A DNA stretch of 33,500 bases. It comes from Microbacterium testaceum. Its GTDB lineage: Bacteria > Actinomycetota > Actinomycetes > Actinomycetales > Microbacteriaceae. The stretch is taken from contig NZ_LDRT01000067.1 in NCBI RefSeq assembly GCF_001476655.1, positions 1 to 33,500 of the forward strand, in the 5' to 3' direction. The notes beneath the pieces are model-generated. The model ran no database searches and was not told the origin of the DNA. It saw only the letters and a program-made list of their open reading frames with translations. The position numbers and the translations under genes are program-made. This document shows, in pieces, positions 1 to 8,307 of the stretch. The stretch's first letter is position 1, and every line of letters begins with the position of its first letter.

Positions 1-639
1 GACGGCGAGGTCGTGCGTGACGAAGAGGTACGCCACTCCCGTGCGGTTCTGGATGTCGATGAACAGGTCCAGGACGCGGGCCTGCGTCGACAGGTCGAGC
101 GCCGAGACCGGCTCGTCGCATACGATGAGCCGCGGCTGCAGCGCGAGCGCGCGGGCGATGGCGACGCGCTGACGCTGTCCGCCCGAGAACTCGCGCGGCA
201 GGCGGTTGCGGGCATCGCCCGGGAGCCCGACCTGGTCGAGCAGGTCGCGCACGCGCTTCTTGGCATCGGAGGCCGAGACCCCGGCGACCGTGAGCGGCTC
301 GACGAGGATCTGCTCGACGGTCATCGAGGGGTTCAGTGACGAGTACGGGTCCTGGAAGACGACCTGGATCTCGGAGCTCAGCGCGCGCCGCGCGGAACGA
401 CCGAGGTGCGAGATGTCGCGCCCGTCGTAGGTGATCGTCCCGCCGGTCACCGGAGCGAGGCCGAGGGCGGCGCGGCCGAGCGTGGTCTTGCCCGACCCCG
501 ACTCCCCGACCAGGCCCACGGTCTCACCCGGGAGGATGTCGAGAGAGACGCCCTTGAGGGCCCGGAAGGGCTTCGCGCGAAAGCCCTTCCCGGGGTACTC
601 GACGACGAGGTCGTCGATGGTCAGCAGCGGGGTGCTCAT
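1..639 (-). CDS. Oligopeptide-type ABC importer, second ATPase (OppF/DppF-like), C-terminus cut off by window start
   Basis: This is an ATP-binding subunit of a peptide/opine/nickel-type ABC importer, acting on the cytoplasmic face of the membrane. About 213 residues are visible. The translation begins MSTPLLTIDDLVVEYPGKGF and has Walker A (GESGSGKTT), the Q-loop (VVFQDPYSSLNP, typical of the OppF group), an ABC signature (FSGGQRQRVAIARAL), Walker B (RLIVCDEPVSALD) and the H-loop (LFVTHDLAV) at the window edge. The start ATG overlaps the stop of the upstream permease-ATPase fusion as ATGA, implying translational coupling and co-transcription with it. The usual C-terminal oligopeptide-transporter extension should lie outside the window. 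The family call is firm; the substrate is not defined by this subunit. Confidence 0.93.
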   Translation of the reverse strand, partial: MSTPLLTIDDLVVEYPGKGFRAKPFRALKGVSLDILPGETVGLVGESGSGKTTLGRAALGLAPVTGGTITYDGRDISHLGRSARRALSSEIQVVFQDPYSSLNPSMTVEQILVEPLTVAGVSASDAKKRVRDLLDQVGLPGDARNRLPREFSGGQRQRVAIARALALQPRLIVCDEPVSALDLSTQARVLDLFIDIQNRTGVAYLFVTHDLAV

Positions 640-2501
640 GCCACCACTCCGTTCTCGGCGCCGAGCGGCGGCCGCGCGGGACCCTCGTCGAGGATCGCGT
701 CCAGCAGCGCCCGCGTGTACGGGTGCTGCGCGTCGTTGAAGATGGCCCGCACGGGACCCTGCTCGACGAAACGACCGTTCTGCATCACGGTCACCCGGTC
801 GCACAGGTCGGCGACGACGCCGAAGTTGTGCGTGACCAGCAGCATCGCCATGTGGCGCTCCTGCTGCAGGTCGCGCAGCAGCTCGAGCACCTCGGCCTGC
901 ACCGTCACGTCGAGCGCGGTGGTGGGCTCGTCGGCGATGATCAGCTCGGGATCGGTCGAGATCGCCCCGGCGATGAGCACGCGCTGCGCCATGCCGCCCG
1001 AGACCTCGAAGGGGTAGGCGTCGAACGTGCGCTTCGGCTCGGGAATGCCCACGCGGGCGAGGAGGTCGAGCGAACGCTCCCGCGCGTCCTTGGCTGAGAG
1101 GTGCAGGTGCTTACGCAGCGGCTCGACGAGCTGGCTTCCGATGGTGAAGGCCGGGTCGAGATTGCTCATCGGCTCCTGGGGGATGTACCCGATGCGCTTG
1201 CCGCGGACACCGGCGTACACGCGCTCCGAGGCGTCGGCCAGGTCGACGCCGTCGAACGAGATGGTGCCGCCGGTCACCGAGCCGCCGCGGGGCAGGAGCC
1301 CCAGCACGCCGAACGCGGTCTGGGTCTTGCCGGAGCCCGACTCGCCGATCAGTCCGTGCACCTCGCCCCTGCGGATGTCGAGCGAGACGCCATGGACGAC
1401 CTCGATGTGCGATCCGTCGGCCTGGTCGTACCCGACCCGCAGGTCGCGGACGCGGAGCACCGCTTCGGTGGATTTGCTCCGCGCGTCCTCGCGGTGAACG
1501 ATCACGTCGCCGTCCGCGACCTCGGGGATCTCGTCGGGGTCGGTGAGGTCGCCCCCGCCGAGTGCCACAGAGGTGGTCGCGGTGGCGATCGAGCCGGTCG
1601 CGGTCAGCACCGCGCGACGGCGACGGCGACGCACGGTGACGGTGCGCTCGAGCTCGTCGCGCAGCACGTTGGCCAGGAGCGTCAGGGCGATGCAGGTCAG
1701 GGCGATCGCGAGCGAGGGCCAGATGAGCAGCACGGGGTTCTTGTAGATGTTCTTGAAGCCGTCGGTGAGCATCGAGCCCCAGGTGGGGACGTTGACGTCG
1801 CCGAGACCGAGGAATTCCAGCCCCGACTGGATCGCGATGGCGATGCCGGCGATGATCGCCGACTGGATGATGATGGGCGCCCGCACGACCGAGAAGACGT
1901 GGCGTCCGATGATGCGGAGGTCGCTGAGTCCCGACACGCGCGCCGCGTCCACGTACAGCTCGCTGCGCACCGCGGTGACCGAGGCGTAGACGAGGCGGAA
2001 GTACGCGGGGGCGAGCAGGATGCCGAAGATCACCATCGACAGCCAGACCGAGGGGCCGAGCACGGCGCGTGCCGCCAGCAGCACGACGATGCCGGGCAGG
2101 GCCATGTTCAGCTCGGTGACCCACGTGGCGGCGGTGTTGAACCAGCCCTGGTAGTAGCCGGCGATCAGGCCGCTGACCACACCGAGGACGACGGCGACGG
2201 CGAGGGCGATGAGGGCGGCGGCGATGCTCGTCTGGGTCGCCGCGAGCAGGCGCGAGAGCACGTCGCGGCCGCTGCCGTCGGTACCGAGGAGGTGCGCGCC
2301 CGAGGGGCTGGCGAGGATCGCCCGGATGTCGGCGAAGTTCGGGTCCTGCGGGGCGATGAGGGGGCCGACGACCGCCAGCACCGCGATGAGGGCGAGGAAG
2401 CCGAGCGAGACGAGGCCGACGGGGCGCCGCAGCAGGCGGCGGAACAGCGCCACGCGCACCGGGGCGACCGGAACGGTGGGAGGAACGTCGATGGCGGTCA
2501 T
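636..2501 (-). CDS. Fused ABC permease-ATPase (DppC-DppD type) of oligopeptide-type importer
   Basis: A single 621-residue chain joins two subunits that are separate in most bacteria. Residues about 1-310 are a DppC/OppC-type permease: an N-terminal membrane segment, then LLGTDGSGRDVLSRLL typical of DppC, several hydrophobic helices and GLEFLGLGDVNVPTWGSML near the last loop. A basic and acidic linker (RRRRRR, then DPDEIPEVADGD) leads into an ATPase with Walker A (GESGSGKTQ), signature (VSGGMAQRVLIAGA), Walker B (LIIADEPTTALD) and H-loop (LLVTHNF), ending with the QHPYTRALLDAI motif of this ATPase group. The start MTAIDVPPTV was chosen because it makes a 4-base ATGA overlap with the upstream permease; a longer open frame upstream is out of register with that gene. 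Fusions of this kind are annotated in Microbacteriaceae. It forms the transporter with the neighbours on either side. Confidence 0.92.
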   Translation of the reverse strand: MTAIDVPPTVPVAPVRVALFRRLLRRPVGLVSLGFLALIAVLAVVGPLIAPQDPNFADIRAILASPSGAHLLGTDGSGRDVLSRLLAATQTSIAAALIALAVAVVLGVVSGLIAGYYQGWFNTAATWVTELNMALPGIVVLLAARAVLGPSVWLSMVIFGILLAPAYFRLVYASVTAVRSELYVDAARVSGLSDLRIIGRHVFSVVRAPIIIQSAIIAGIAIAIQSGLEFLGLGDVNVPTWGSMLTDGFKNIYKNPVLLIWPSLAIALTCIALTLLANVLRDELERTVTVRRRRRRAVLTATGSIATATTSVALGGGDLTDPDEIPEVADGDVIVHREDARSKSTEAVLRVRDLRVGYDQADGSHIEVVHGVSLDIRRGEVHGLIGESGSGKTQTAFGVLGLLPRGGSVTGGTISFDGVDLADASERVYAGVRGKRIGYIPQEPMSNLDPAFTIGSQLVEPLRKHLHLSAKDARERSLDLLARVGIPEPKRTFDAYPFEVSGGMAQRVLIAGAISTDPELIIADEPTTALDVTVQAEVLELLRDLQQERHMAMLLVTHNFGVVADLCDRVTVMQNGRFVEQGPVRAIFNDAQHPYTRALLDAILDEGPARPPLGAENGVVA

Positions 2502-3439
2502 GACAGTCGCACCTTCGGGTTGAGAGCGGCCTGGGCCAGGTCGATGAGGAGGTTGACCACCACGACGATGATCGCGAAGGCGATCACGAGACCCATGACG
2601 ACGGGGATGTCGCCCTGCGTCGTGGCGCGGACGCTGAGCTGACCCATGCCGGGGATGGCGAAGATCTGCTCGACGATGACCGCACCGCCGAGGAGCCCGA
2701 CGAACTGCACGGCGAGCACCGCGAGGGCGGGGCCACCGGCGTTGCGCAGCACGTGGCGGTAGATGACGGAGTTCTCGCTGAGGCCGCGCGCGCGGAGGGT
2801 GCGGACGTAGTCGCGCGAGGTCGCGTCGATCACCGAGCCGCGCACCTGTTGCGCGACGGTGGCGATCGCGCCGATCGAGAGAGCCACGATCGGAAGGACC
2901 ACGGATGCCACCCACCCGCTGAACGAGGTGGTCAGGGGCGTGTACCCGGTGGCCTTGAACCAGCCGAGGTTCACCGCGAACACGAGCACGAGAAGCAGAG
3001 CGATGAGGAAGCCCGGAACGGCGAAGCCGACGAGGGAGAGGAACTGGACGCCCGCGTCGATCACGCCGCCGCGGCGGGCGGCGAGGACACCGAGAAGGAT
3101 CGAGAGGATCGCCGCGACGAGGGTCGCGCCGATGACGATCGAGAGGGTGACGGACAGCCGGCCGCTGACGCTCACCGAGACGAGCTCGCCGTTGAACCAG
3201 CTGCGGCCGAGGTTGCCCGTGACGGCGGAGGAGAGCCAGTCGCCGTACTGCACGAGGAGGGGGCGGTCCAGGCCCAACTCGGCGGTCTTCTTGGCGACGG
3301 TCTCGGCGGTGGCGTTCTCGCCGAGGATGCGGCGGGCGATGTCGCCGCCCGCGGCGTAGAGGAGGGTGAACGCGAGGAAGGAGATGACGGCGATGAGCAC
3401 GACTCCGGAGAGGAGTCGGCGCACGATGAATGCGAGCAT
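2498..3439 (-). CDS. Oligopeptide-type ABC importer permease (DppB/OppB-like)
   Basis: This 313-residue inner-membrane permease begins MLAFIVRRLLSGVVLIAVISFLAFTLLY, the standard first helix of DppB/OppB proteins. It carries the cytoplasmic coupling region SRDYVRTLRARGLSENSVIYRHVLRNAGGPALAV and the late motif VIVEQIFAIPGMGQLSVRA, both typical of the family. About six transmembrane helices are visible and the length is normal (300-340). It follows the binding-protein gene after a 63-base gap containing a strong hairpin and overlaps the next permease-ATPase gene by ATGA. It should pair with the permease half of the fused protein to form the membrane channel. Confidence 0.94.
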   Translation of the reverse strand: MLAFIVRRLLSGVVLIAVISFLAFTLLYAAGGDIARRILGENATAETVAKKTAELGLDRPLLVQYGDWLSSAVTGNLGRSWFNGELVSVSVSGRLSVTLSIVIGATLVAAILSILLGVLAARRGGVIDAGVQFLSLVGFAVPGFLIALLLVLVFAVNLGWFKATGYTPLTTSFSGWVASVVLPIVALSIGAIATVAQQVRGSVIDATSRDYVRTLRARGLSENSVIYRHVLRNAGGPALAVLAVQFVGLLGGAVIVEQIFAIPGMGQLSVRATTQGDIPVVMGLVIAFAIIVVVVNLLIDLAQAALNPKVRLS

Positions 3440-3459
3440 GTGTGGTCCCTGGGGTCCGG

Positions 3460-3495
3460 GTCGGTCCGTCCGCGCCGGAGCGCGGACGGACCGAC
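3460..3495 (-). promoter_or_regulatory. Very stable stem-loop between binding-protein gene and permease gene
   Basis: Perfect inverted repeat with 16-base arms (3460-3475 and 3480-3495) and a 4-base loop. In the minus-strand transcript the loop is UCCG closed by a C-G pair, a member of the stable UNCG tetraloop class. No U-run follows, so it is not a textbook terminator. By position it probably acts as a 3'-end stabiliser or partial terminator, giving more binding protein than permease from one operon (inference). Confidence 0.8.
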
Positions 3496-3502
3496 GGACG
3501 GA

Positions 3503-5026
3503 TCAGTTCTTCGGCGAGAAGTCGAAGATCGACGGGTAGGCGTTGGTGGGCCAGAACTCCAGGTTCGTGTTCGCGTCGGTGGCGAACGTGCCCTGGACGC
3601 GGAAGAACGGGGCGAACCAGGCCTGGTCGACGATGTACCTGTTCAGTTCCTTCGCCGCGGCGTCGGCTTCATCCTGCGAACCGTTCTGGATCGTGGAGAT
3701 GAACGCGTCGACCTTGGGGTCCTGAGAGTGGAACGGGTTGAACGTCGCATCGGGAGCGATCATGAAGTTGATCAGCTGCCAGTCGGGGTTCTGCTCCAGG
3801 GCCATCCACGTCGCCGGGTACTTCGGGGCGAGCATGTCCGTGATGAGGTTGCCGACACCGGGGTCGGTGTAATTCACCGTGATGCCGATATCCGACAGCT
3901 GCTGCGCGACGAGGTCGAACGTCTGCTGGAACGCGGGGACCGACATCATGTTGATCGAGAAGCCGTTGGGGTAGCCCGCCTCGGCGAGCAGCTTCTTGGC
4001 GGCGGTGGGGTCGTACGGGTAGGTGCTGTCCAGCTTCTCGTCGTACGCGGCCGAGGTTGCGGGGAAGACCTGCTCGGTGACGGTGCCGTACCCGCTCTGC
4101 AGCGACTGCAAGAGGGCCGGGCGGTCGAAGGCCATGTTGATGGCCTGGCGGACCTTCACGTCGGCGAGCTCGGGCGCCATGGTGCCGGCGCGGTCGAGCA
4201 GGAGGAGACCCTGGAAGTCGAGCTCGTTGGACTCGATCGTCCAGCCGGCGCCCTCGACCTCACTGATGGTGTTGTTGTCGGCGATCTTCGCGCCGTTGGC
4301 CTCGCCGGCGCGGATGGCGTTGAGGGTCGCCGTCGGGTCCTCGAGGACGTTGATGGTGAGGTTCTGGTACTTCACCGCGTCCTTGTTCCAGTAGTCGGGG
4401 TTCGCGGTGTAGTTGTACGTGGTGCCCGTGACCGACGACGCCGTGTCGAGGATGTAGGGGCCCGAGCCGACGGGGTTGGTCGCGACGTCGGCGTTGCCGA
4501 ACGAGGACGGCGCCTCGATGAGGCCGGGGGCGATCGAGAGCAGATTCACCAGCGACGGGTCGGGAGCGGACTGGGTGATGGTCACCGTGGTGGCGTCGAC
4601 GGCGGCGAACTCCTTGCCCGCGAGCGTGGCGGCCTGCGGCGAGGTGCCGTCGCGGAAGCGCTCGAGGCTCGCGACGACGGCGGAGGCGTCGAGCGTCGTG
4701 CCGTCCGTGAACTTCACGCCGTCCTTCAGCGTCAGCGTGAGGACCGTGTTGGCGTCGTTGTACTCCCACTTCGTGGCGAGCCAGGGTTGGATCTCGCCCT
4801 TCGAATCCTTCTGCAGGAGGGTGTCGAACACCGCCTGGAAGAACGGGCTCCGGTTGCCGTACTCGGCGCCGGCGCCGATGTCGTAGCTCGTGGGCGAGGC
4901 GATCGCGGTCAGCGTGAGTCGATCAGCGCTGCCAGACCCCTCGGTCCCCGACCCTCCGCCGGAGCATCCCGTCAGCACGAGTGCTGCCGCGACGGCGAGG
5001 GCTGCTGTGGCCTTCCATCGGAACAT
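3503..5026 (-). CDS. ABC importer substrate-binding lipoprotein (SBP family 5, OppA/DppA-like)
   Basis: This 507-residue extracytoplasmic binding protein delivers substrate to the permeases encoded just downstream. The N-terminus MFRWKATAALAVAAALVLTGC is a lipoprotein signal with lipobox LTGC, placing the lipidated Cys at residue 21, followed by a Gly/Ser linker. The family-5 hallmark EIQPWLATKWEYNDANTVLTLTLKDGVKFTDGTTLDA is clear. ATG at 5026 was chosen because GAAGGGA lies 6 bases upstream; in-frame ATGs at 5041 and 5095 would bury the signal peptide. Family 5 proteins bind peptides, nickel, opines or oligosaccharides. The divergent regulator-glycosidase pair makes a glycoside or oligosaccharide plausible, but that is inference. 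Confidence 0.93.
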   Translation of the reverse strand: MFRWKATAALAVAAALVLTGCSGGGSGTEGSGSADRLTLTAIASPTSYDIGAGAEYGNRSPFFQAVFDTLLQKDSKGEIQPWLATKWEYNDANTVLTLTLKDGVKFTDGTTLDASAVVASLERFRDGTSPQAATLAGKEFAAVDATTVTITQSAPDPSLVNLLSIAPGLIEAPSSFGNADVATNPVGSGPYILDTASSVTGTTYNYTANPDYWNKDAVKYQNLTINVLEDPTATLNAIRAGEANGAKIADNNTISEVEGAGWTIESNELDFQGLLLLDRAGTMAPELADVKVRQAINMAFDRPALLQSLQSGYGTVTEQVFPATSAAYDEKLDSTYPYDPTAAKKLLAEAGYPNGFSINMMSVPAFQQTFDLVAQQLSDIGITVNYTDPGVGNLITDMLAPKYPATWMALEQNPDWQLINFMIAPDATFNPFHSQDPKVDAFISTIQNGSQDEADAAAKELNRYIVDQAWFAPFFRVQGTFATDANTNLEFWPTNAYPSIFDFSPKN

Positions 5027-5092
5027 CGTTGGTCCCTTCATCGTGGCGATACCCCGGTGGATCGCCCTGCGCCGAGACGGTAACAGCAATTC

Positions 5093-5106
5093 CAAGCGCT
5101 CGCTAG
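5093..5106. promoter_or_regulatory. TetR-type operator candidate 1
   Basis: The 14-mer CAAGCGCTCGCTAG has half-sites CAAGCG and CGCTAG around a 2-base centre; one half differs by one base from a perfect palindrome. It lies between the divergent importer and the TetR gene. Its centre is 31 bases (about three helical turns) from candidate 2, so two dimers could bind the same DNA face. Confidence 0.7.
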
Positions 5107-5123
5107 ATTTTAGAAGTGAAAAA

Positions 5124-5137
5124 CTAGCGGTCGCTAG
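5124..5137. promoter_or_regulatory. TetR-type operator candidate 2
   Basis: CTAGCGGTCGCTAG is a perfect 6+6 palindrome with a 2-base centre, the classic layout of TetR-family operators. It sits just upstream of a good -10 element on the plus strand (TATAAA, 5146-5151), where a -35 would be, and also in the promoter region of the minus-strand importer operon. Binding here could repress both directions. Confidence 0.75.
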
Positions 5138-5215
5138 AAATTCGTTATAAAACGTTTCATGGGAAGGTCGCTCGCTCAGCCGATGGAGTCCTGTGCGAGC
5201 GGATACGGTGGCTCA

Positions 5216-5881
5216 ATGACCCAGACGACGCGCACCGCGCGCAAGCCGCGGGGGGAGTACGCCAAAAGCGAGACGACCCGCCAGGCGATTCTCGACGCCG
5301 CGCTGGAGGTGTTCGCCGAGTCCGGGTTCCGGGCCGGTTCGCTTCGGGAGATCGCGCAGCGCGTCGGCATGAGCGAAGCGGGACTCCTCCACCACTTCCC
5401 GCGCAAGAGCGCCCTGCTCCTCGCCGTTCTCGACCACCGCGACGAGGCGGCGCGCGCCGTGGTCGACTTCGACCTCACCGACGGTGCCGCCACCCTCCAG
5501 GGTCTCGTCGAACTCGCCGCGATCAATGCCTCGATGCCGGGCGTCGTCGAGCTGTTCTGCACGCTCTCGGCCGAGGCGACCTCTCCCGCGCACCCCGCGC
5601 ACGAGTACTTCCAGAAGCGGTACATCTATGTCCGTTCGCGACTCACGGATGCCTTCGAGCTTCTCCGGGTGGCCGGACGCCTCGTCGAAGGGGTCGACCC
5701 CGCCCGGGCGGCGGTCACGACGACCGCGCTCATGGACGGCCTGCAGGTGCAGTGGCTCCTCGATCCCGCCTCGACCGACATGTCCCGCGACCTCGCCGCG
5801 CACTTCCGGCTGCTCGTCCGCGGGTTCGACCTGCAGGCCCTCGAGGACGTCCTCGACCTGCGGGCGGGGGAGGCCCCGTGA
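5216..5881 (+). CDS. TetR/AcrR-family transcriptional regulator
   Basis: This 221-residue protein has an N-terminal TetR DNA-binding domain (ETTRQAILDAALEVFAESGFRAGSLREIAQRVGMSEAGLLHHFPRKSALLLAVLDHRD) and a helical ligand-binding C-terminal domain ending ...LFRLLVRGFDLQALEDVLDL-like. ATG at 5216 (MTQTTRTARKPRGEY) is preferred because it gives a normal N-terminal arm and has GGTGG nearby. An in-frame ATG at 5159 lies exactly 7 bases after TATAAA and could be a leaderless start adding 19 residues, but those codons (AGG, TGT, GGA, TCA) look unlike the genome. The stop overlaps the glycosidase start as GTGA. It probably represses itself with the glycosidase and the divergent importer through the two palindromes at 5093-5137; the inducer is unknown. 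Confidence 0.92.
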   Translation: MTQTTRTARKPRGEYAKSETTRQAILDAALEVFAESGFRAGSLREIAQRVGMSEAGLLHHFPRKSALLLAVLDHRDEAARAVVDFDLTDGAATLQGLVELAAINASMPGVVELFCTLSAEATSPAHPAHEYFQKRYIYVRSRLTDAFELLRVAGRLVEGVDPARAAVTTTALMDGLQVQWLLDPASTDMSRDLAAHFRLLVRGFDLQALEDVLDLRAGEAP

Positions 5882-8307
5882 TCCGCGAGCCCTTCCTCGA
5901 GGGGTGGACGGTCGGCCCGAAGCGCGGTGCCTTCGAAGCGCAGGATGCCGCGACCCTGGCGCACGTCACGCTTCCGCATGACGCCCTCCGTGATCTGCCG
6001 CGCTCGCCCGACAGCCCGCAGGGGGCGACGTCCGGCTACTACCCGGGCGGGGTCTTCGAGTACGTGCGGGAATTCGACGTCCCGGAGTCGTGGCGCGACA
6101 AGACCGTCGTGTTCGAGTTCGAGGGCGTCTACCGCGACGCCGTCGTGTTCGTGAACGGCGAGCGGGCGGCCCACGAGGGGAGCGGCTACGCGGCCTTCAC
6201 GGTCGAGGCCGACGCGTTCCTCCGCTTCGGCGAGACCAACCGCCTGAGCGTCGAGGCCCGGGTGCACAAGGACTCCCGCTGGTACACCGGGGCCGGCATC
6301 CATCGTCCCGTCCACCTCGTGGTCGCCGATCCCGTGCACGTGCCGCTCGACGGCGTGCGCGTGACGACGCCCGACATCGACGACGAGCGGGCGATCGTCG
6401 CCGTCTCGACGCGCGTGCGCAACTCCACCCGGCACACGCGGACGACGCGCCTGTCCTGGGACGTGCGCGACCCCGCGGGGCGGTCCGTCGCGACGGGGTC
6501 CTCGCCCGTCACCGTCCTGCCCGGAGAGGATGTCGTCGCCCGCGCCCGTCTGACCGTCGAGCGCCCGCAGCTCTGGAGCATCGACACCCCGGCGCTCTAT
6601 GAGCTGCACACCGCGCTCGCCGACGAGGGTGACGCGACGCCGCTCGACACGGATCGCACGGTGTTCGGCATCCGGTCCCTCCAGCTCGACCCCGTGCACG
6701 GGCTCCGCATCAACGGCGAGAGCGTGACGCTCCGGGGCGCCTGCGTGCACCACGACAACGGCCCCCTCGGTGCCGTCTCGATCGCGGCTGCCGAGGATCG
6801 TCGCGTCCGGCTGTTGAAGGAGGCGGGGTTCACCGCGATCCGCAGCTCCCACAACCCGGCTGGCCGCGCGCTGCTCGACGCCTGCGACCGCCACGGCATG
6901 GTCGTGATGGACGAGCTCGGGGACGTGTGGACGCGGGCCAAGACGGCGTTCGACCACTCGGTGCGCTTCGCCGACGAGTGGCGGGCCGACGTCGAGGCCC
7001 TCGTGGCCAAGGACGTCAACCACCCGAGCGTGATCCTGTACTCGATCGGCAACGAGATCCTCGAGGTCGCGAGCCCCCACGGAGCGGCGTGGAGCAGACG
7101 ACTCGCCGAGGCCGTGCGTGCTCTCGACGACACCCGCTTCGTCACGAACGGGATCAACGGGATCATCGCGAACCTCGAGCGCATCGCCGACGCGCGCGCC
7201 GAGCTCGCGGCATCCGATCCCAACACGCTCATGGCGGGGCTCGGGGCGCAGATGGCGGCGATGAACGCATCGGAGCTCGTCACGCGCACGATCGAGGAGT
7301 CCGCCGCCGTCCTCGACGTCGTCGGCTTCAACTACGCCGACTCGCGGTACGCGCTCGACGCCGAGCTGTTCCCGAACCGCGTGATCGTGGGGTCCGAGAC
7401 CTTTCCCGAGCGCATCGGGGCGCTCTGGCCGCTCGTCTCGGCGCTCCCGCACGTGATCGGCGACTTCACCTGGACCGGGTGGGACTACCTCGGCGAAGCC
7501 GGGATCGGCCGGGTCGACTACGTCGACGCTCCCTCGGATGCCCCGACCGACACGGCCGGTCCGTACCCGTACCTGTTCGCGGAGTCCGGAGACCTGGATG
7601 CCACGGGCCACCGGCGCACGGTCTCGTTCTTCCGCGAGATCGTCTACGGCCTGCGCACCGAACCGTTCCTCGCCGTGCACCGGCCGCAGTACTACGGCCG
7701 CCCGACGGCGGTGACCCCGTGGTCGTGGGACGACACGGTGGCGAGCTGGTCGTGGGACGTCCCCTCGGGCTCGCCCGTCGTGGTCGACGTCTACGCCGAC
7801 GCCGACGAGGTCGAGCTGCAGCGCGACGGGGACACCGTCGGCGTCGCCCCGGTCGGCGAGGCGCGCGAGTTCACCGCGCGCTTCGACACGGTCTACGTGC
7901 CGGGAGAGCTCACCGCGATCGCGCGCCGCGGCGGCGTCGAGGTGGGGCGGACGACGCTCCGCTCGGCCGCCGGCGAGCCGGGCCTGGTCGCGCGGGCGGA
8001 AGCCGCCACCATCGGCGCCGGTCTCGACGACCTCGCGTTCGTGCGGATCTCCCTCGAGGACGCGGCCGGTGTCGTGCCCTGCGACGGCGACGTCGTGGTG
8101 AGCGTCAGCGTGTCCGGTCCGGGCGTGCTCGCGGGCCTCGGCACGGGCCGGGCGCGCACCGAGGAGCCGCTGTCGGCGGCGTCGGTGACGACCTACGACG
8201 GCCGCGCTCTCGCAATCGTGCGCCCGACCGGGGCGGGCGAGATCACGGTGCGGGTGACGGCTCCGGGGTGCCGCGCGGTGGAGGCGAGGGTGCGCGCGGG
8301 CGTGTGA
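5878..8307 (+). CDS. Glycoside hydrolase family 2 (beta-galactosidase/beta-glucuronidase superfamily)
   Basis: This 809-residue GH2 enzyme hydrolyses beta-linked glycosides by a retaining mechanism. Order of domains: N-terminal jelly-roll sugar-binding domain (about 1-160, with YREFDVPESW-like and GVYRDAVVFVNGE motifs), Ig-like linker domain (about 165-260), TIM barrel (about 265-560), and a C-terminal Ig-like tail. The acid/base is Glu393 in SIGNEI and the likely nucleophile is Glu507 in VIVGSETFP. LRGACVHHDNGPLGA and FTAIRSSHNPAG are also typical. No signal peptide is visible, so it is probably cytoplasmic and acts on imported material. The GTG start overlaps the TetR stop by four bases. 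GH2 covers beta-galactosidase, mannosidase and glucuronidase activities and the sequence read here does not decide between them. Confidence 0.92.
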   Translation: MIREPFLEGWTVGPKRGAFEAQDAATLAHVTLPHDALRDLPRSPDSPQGATSGYYPGGVFEYVREFDVPESWRDKTVVFEFEGVYRDAVVFVNGERAAHEGSGYAAFTVEADAFLRFGETNRLSVEARVHKDSRWYTGAGIHRPVHLVVADPVHVPLDGVRVTTPDIDDERAIVAVSTRVRNSTRHTRTTRLSWDVRDPAGRSVATGSSPVTVLPGEDVVARARLTVERPQLWSIDTPALYELHTALADEGDATPLDTDRTVFGIRSLQLDPVHGLRINGESVTLRGACVHHDNGPLGAVSIAAAEDRRVRLLKEAGFTAIRSSHNPAGRALLDACDRHGMVVMDELGDVWTRAKTAFDHSVRFADEWRADVEALVAKDVNHPSVILYSIGNEILEVASPHGAAWSRRLAEAVRALDDTRFVTNGINGIIANLERIADARAELAASDPNTLMAGLGAQMAAMNASELVTRTIEESAAVLDVVGFNYADSRYALDAELFPNRVIVGSETFPERIGALWPLVSALPHVIGDFTWTGWDYLGEAGIGRVDYVDAPSDAPTDTAGPYPYLFAESGDLDATGHRRTVSFFREIVYGLRTEPFLAVHRPQYYGRPTAVTPWSWDDTVASWSWDVPSGSPVVVDVYADADEVELQRDGDTVGVAPVGEAREFTARFDTVYVPGELTAIARRGGVEVGRTTLRSAAGEPGLVARAEAATIGAGLDDLAFVRISLEDAAGVVPCDGDVVVSVSVSGPGVLAGLGTGRARTEEPLSAASVTTYDGRALAIVRPTGAGEITVRVTAPGCRAVEARVRAGV

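Noticed and set aside
636..2915. Longer start for the permease-ATPase fusion
   Set aside because: The extension overlaps the DppB-like gene in another frame and is non-protein-like; ATG 2501 gives a classic ATGA overlap.
2753..5083. Long plus-strand open frame (776 codons) antisense to the binding protein and permease
   Set aside because: Low-complexity Arg/Gly/Val/Asp translation characteristic of the opposite strand of a real gene.
5626..7680. Long open frame antisense to the GH2 gene (684 codons)
   Set aside because: Shadow frame of a GC-rich gene; Arg/Asp/His-rich composition and no domain.
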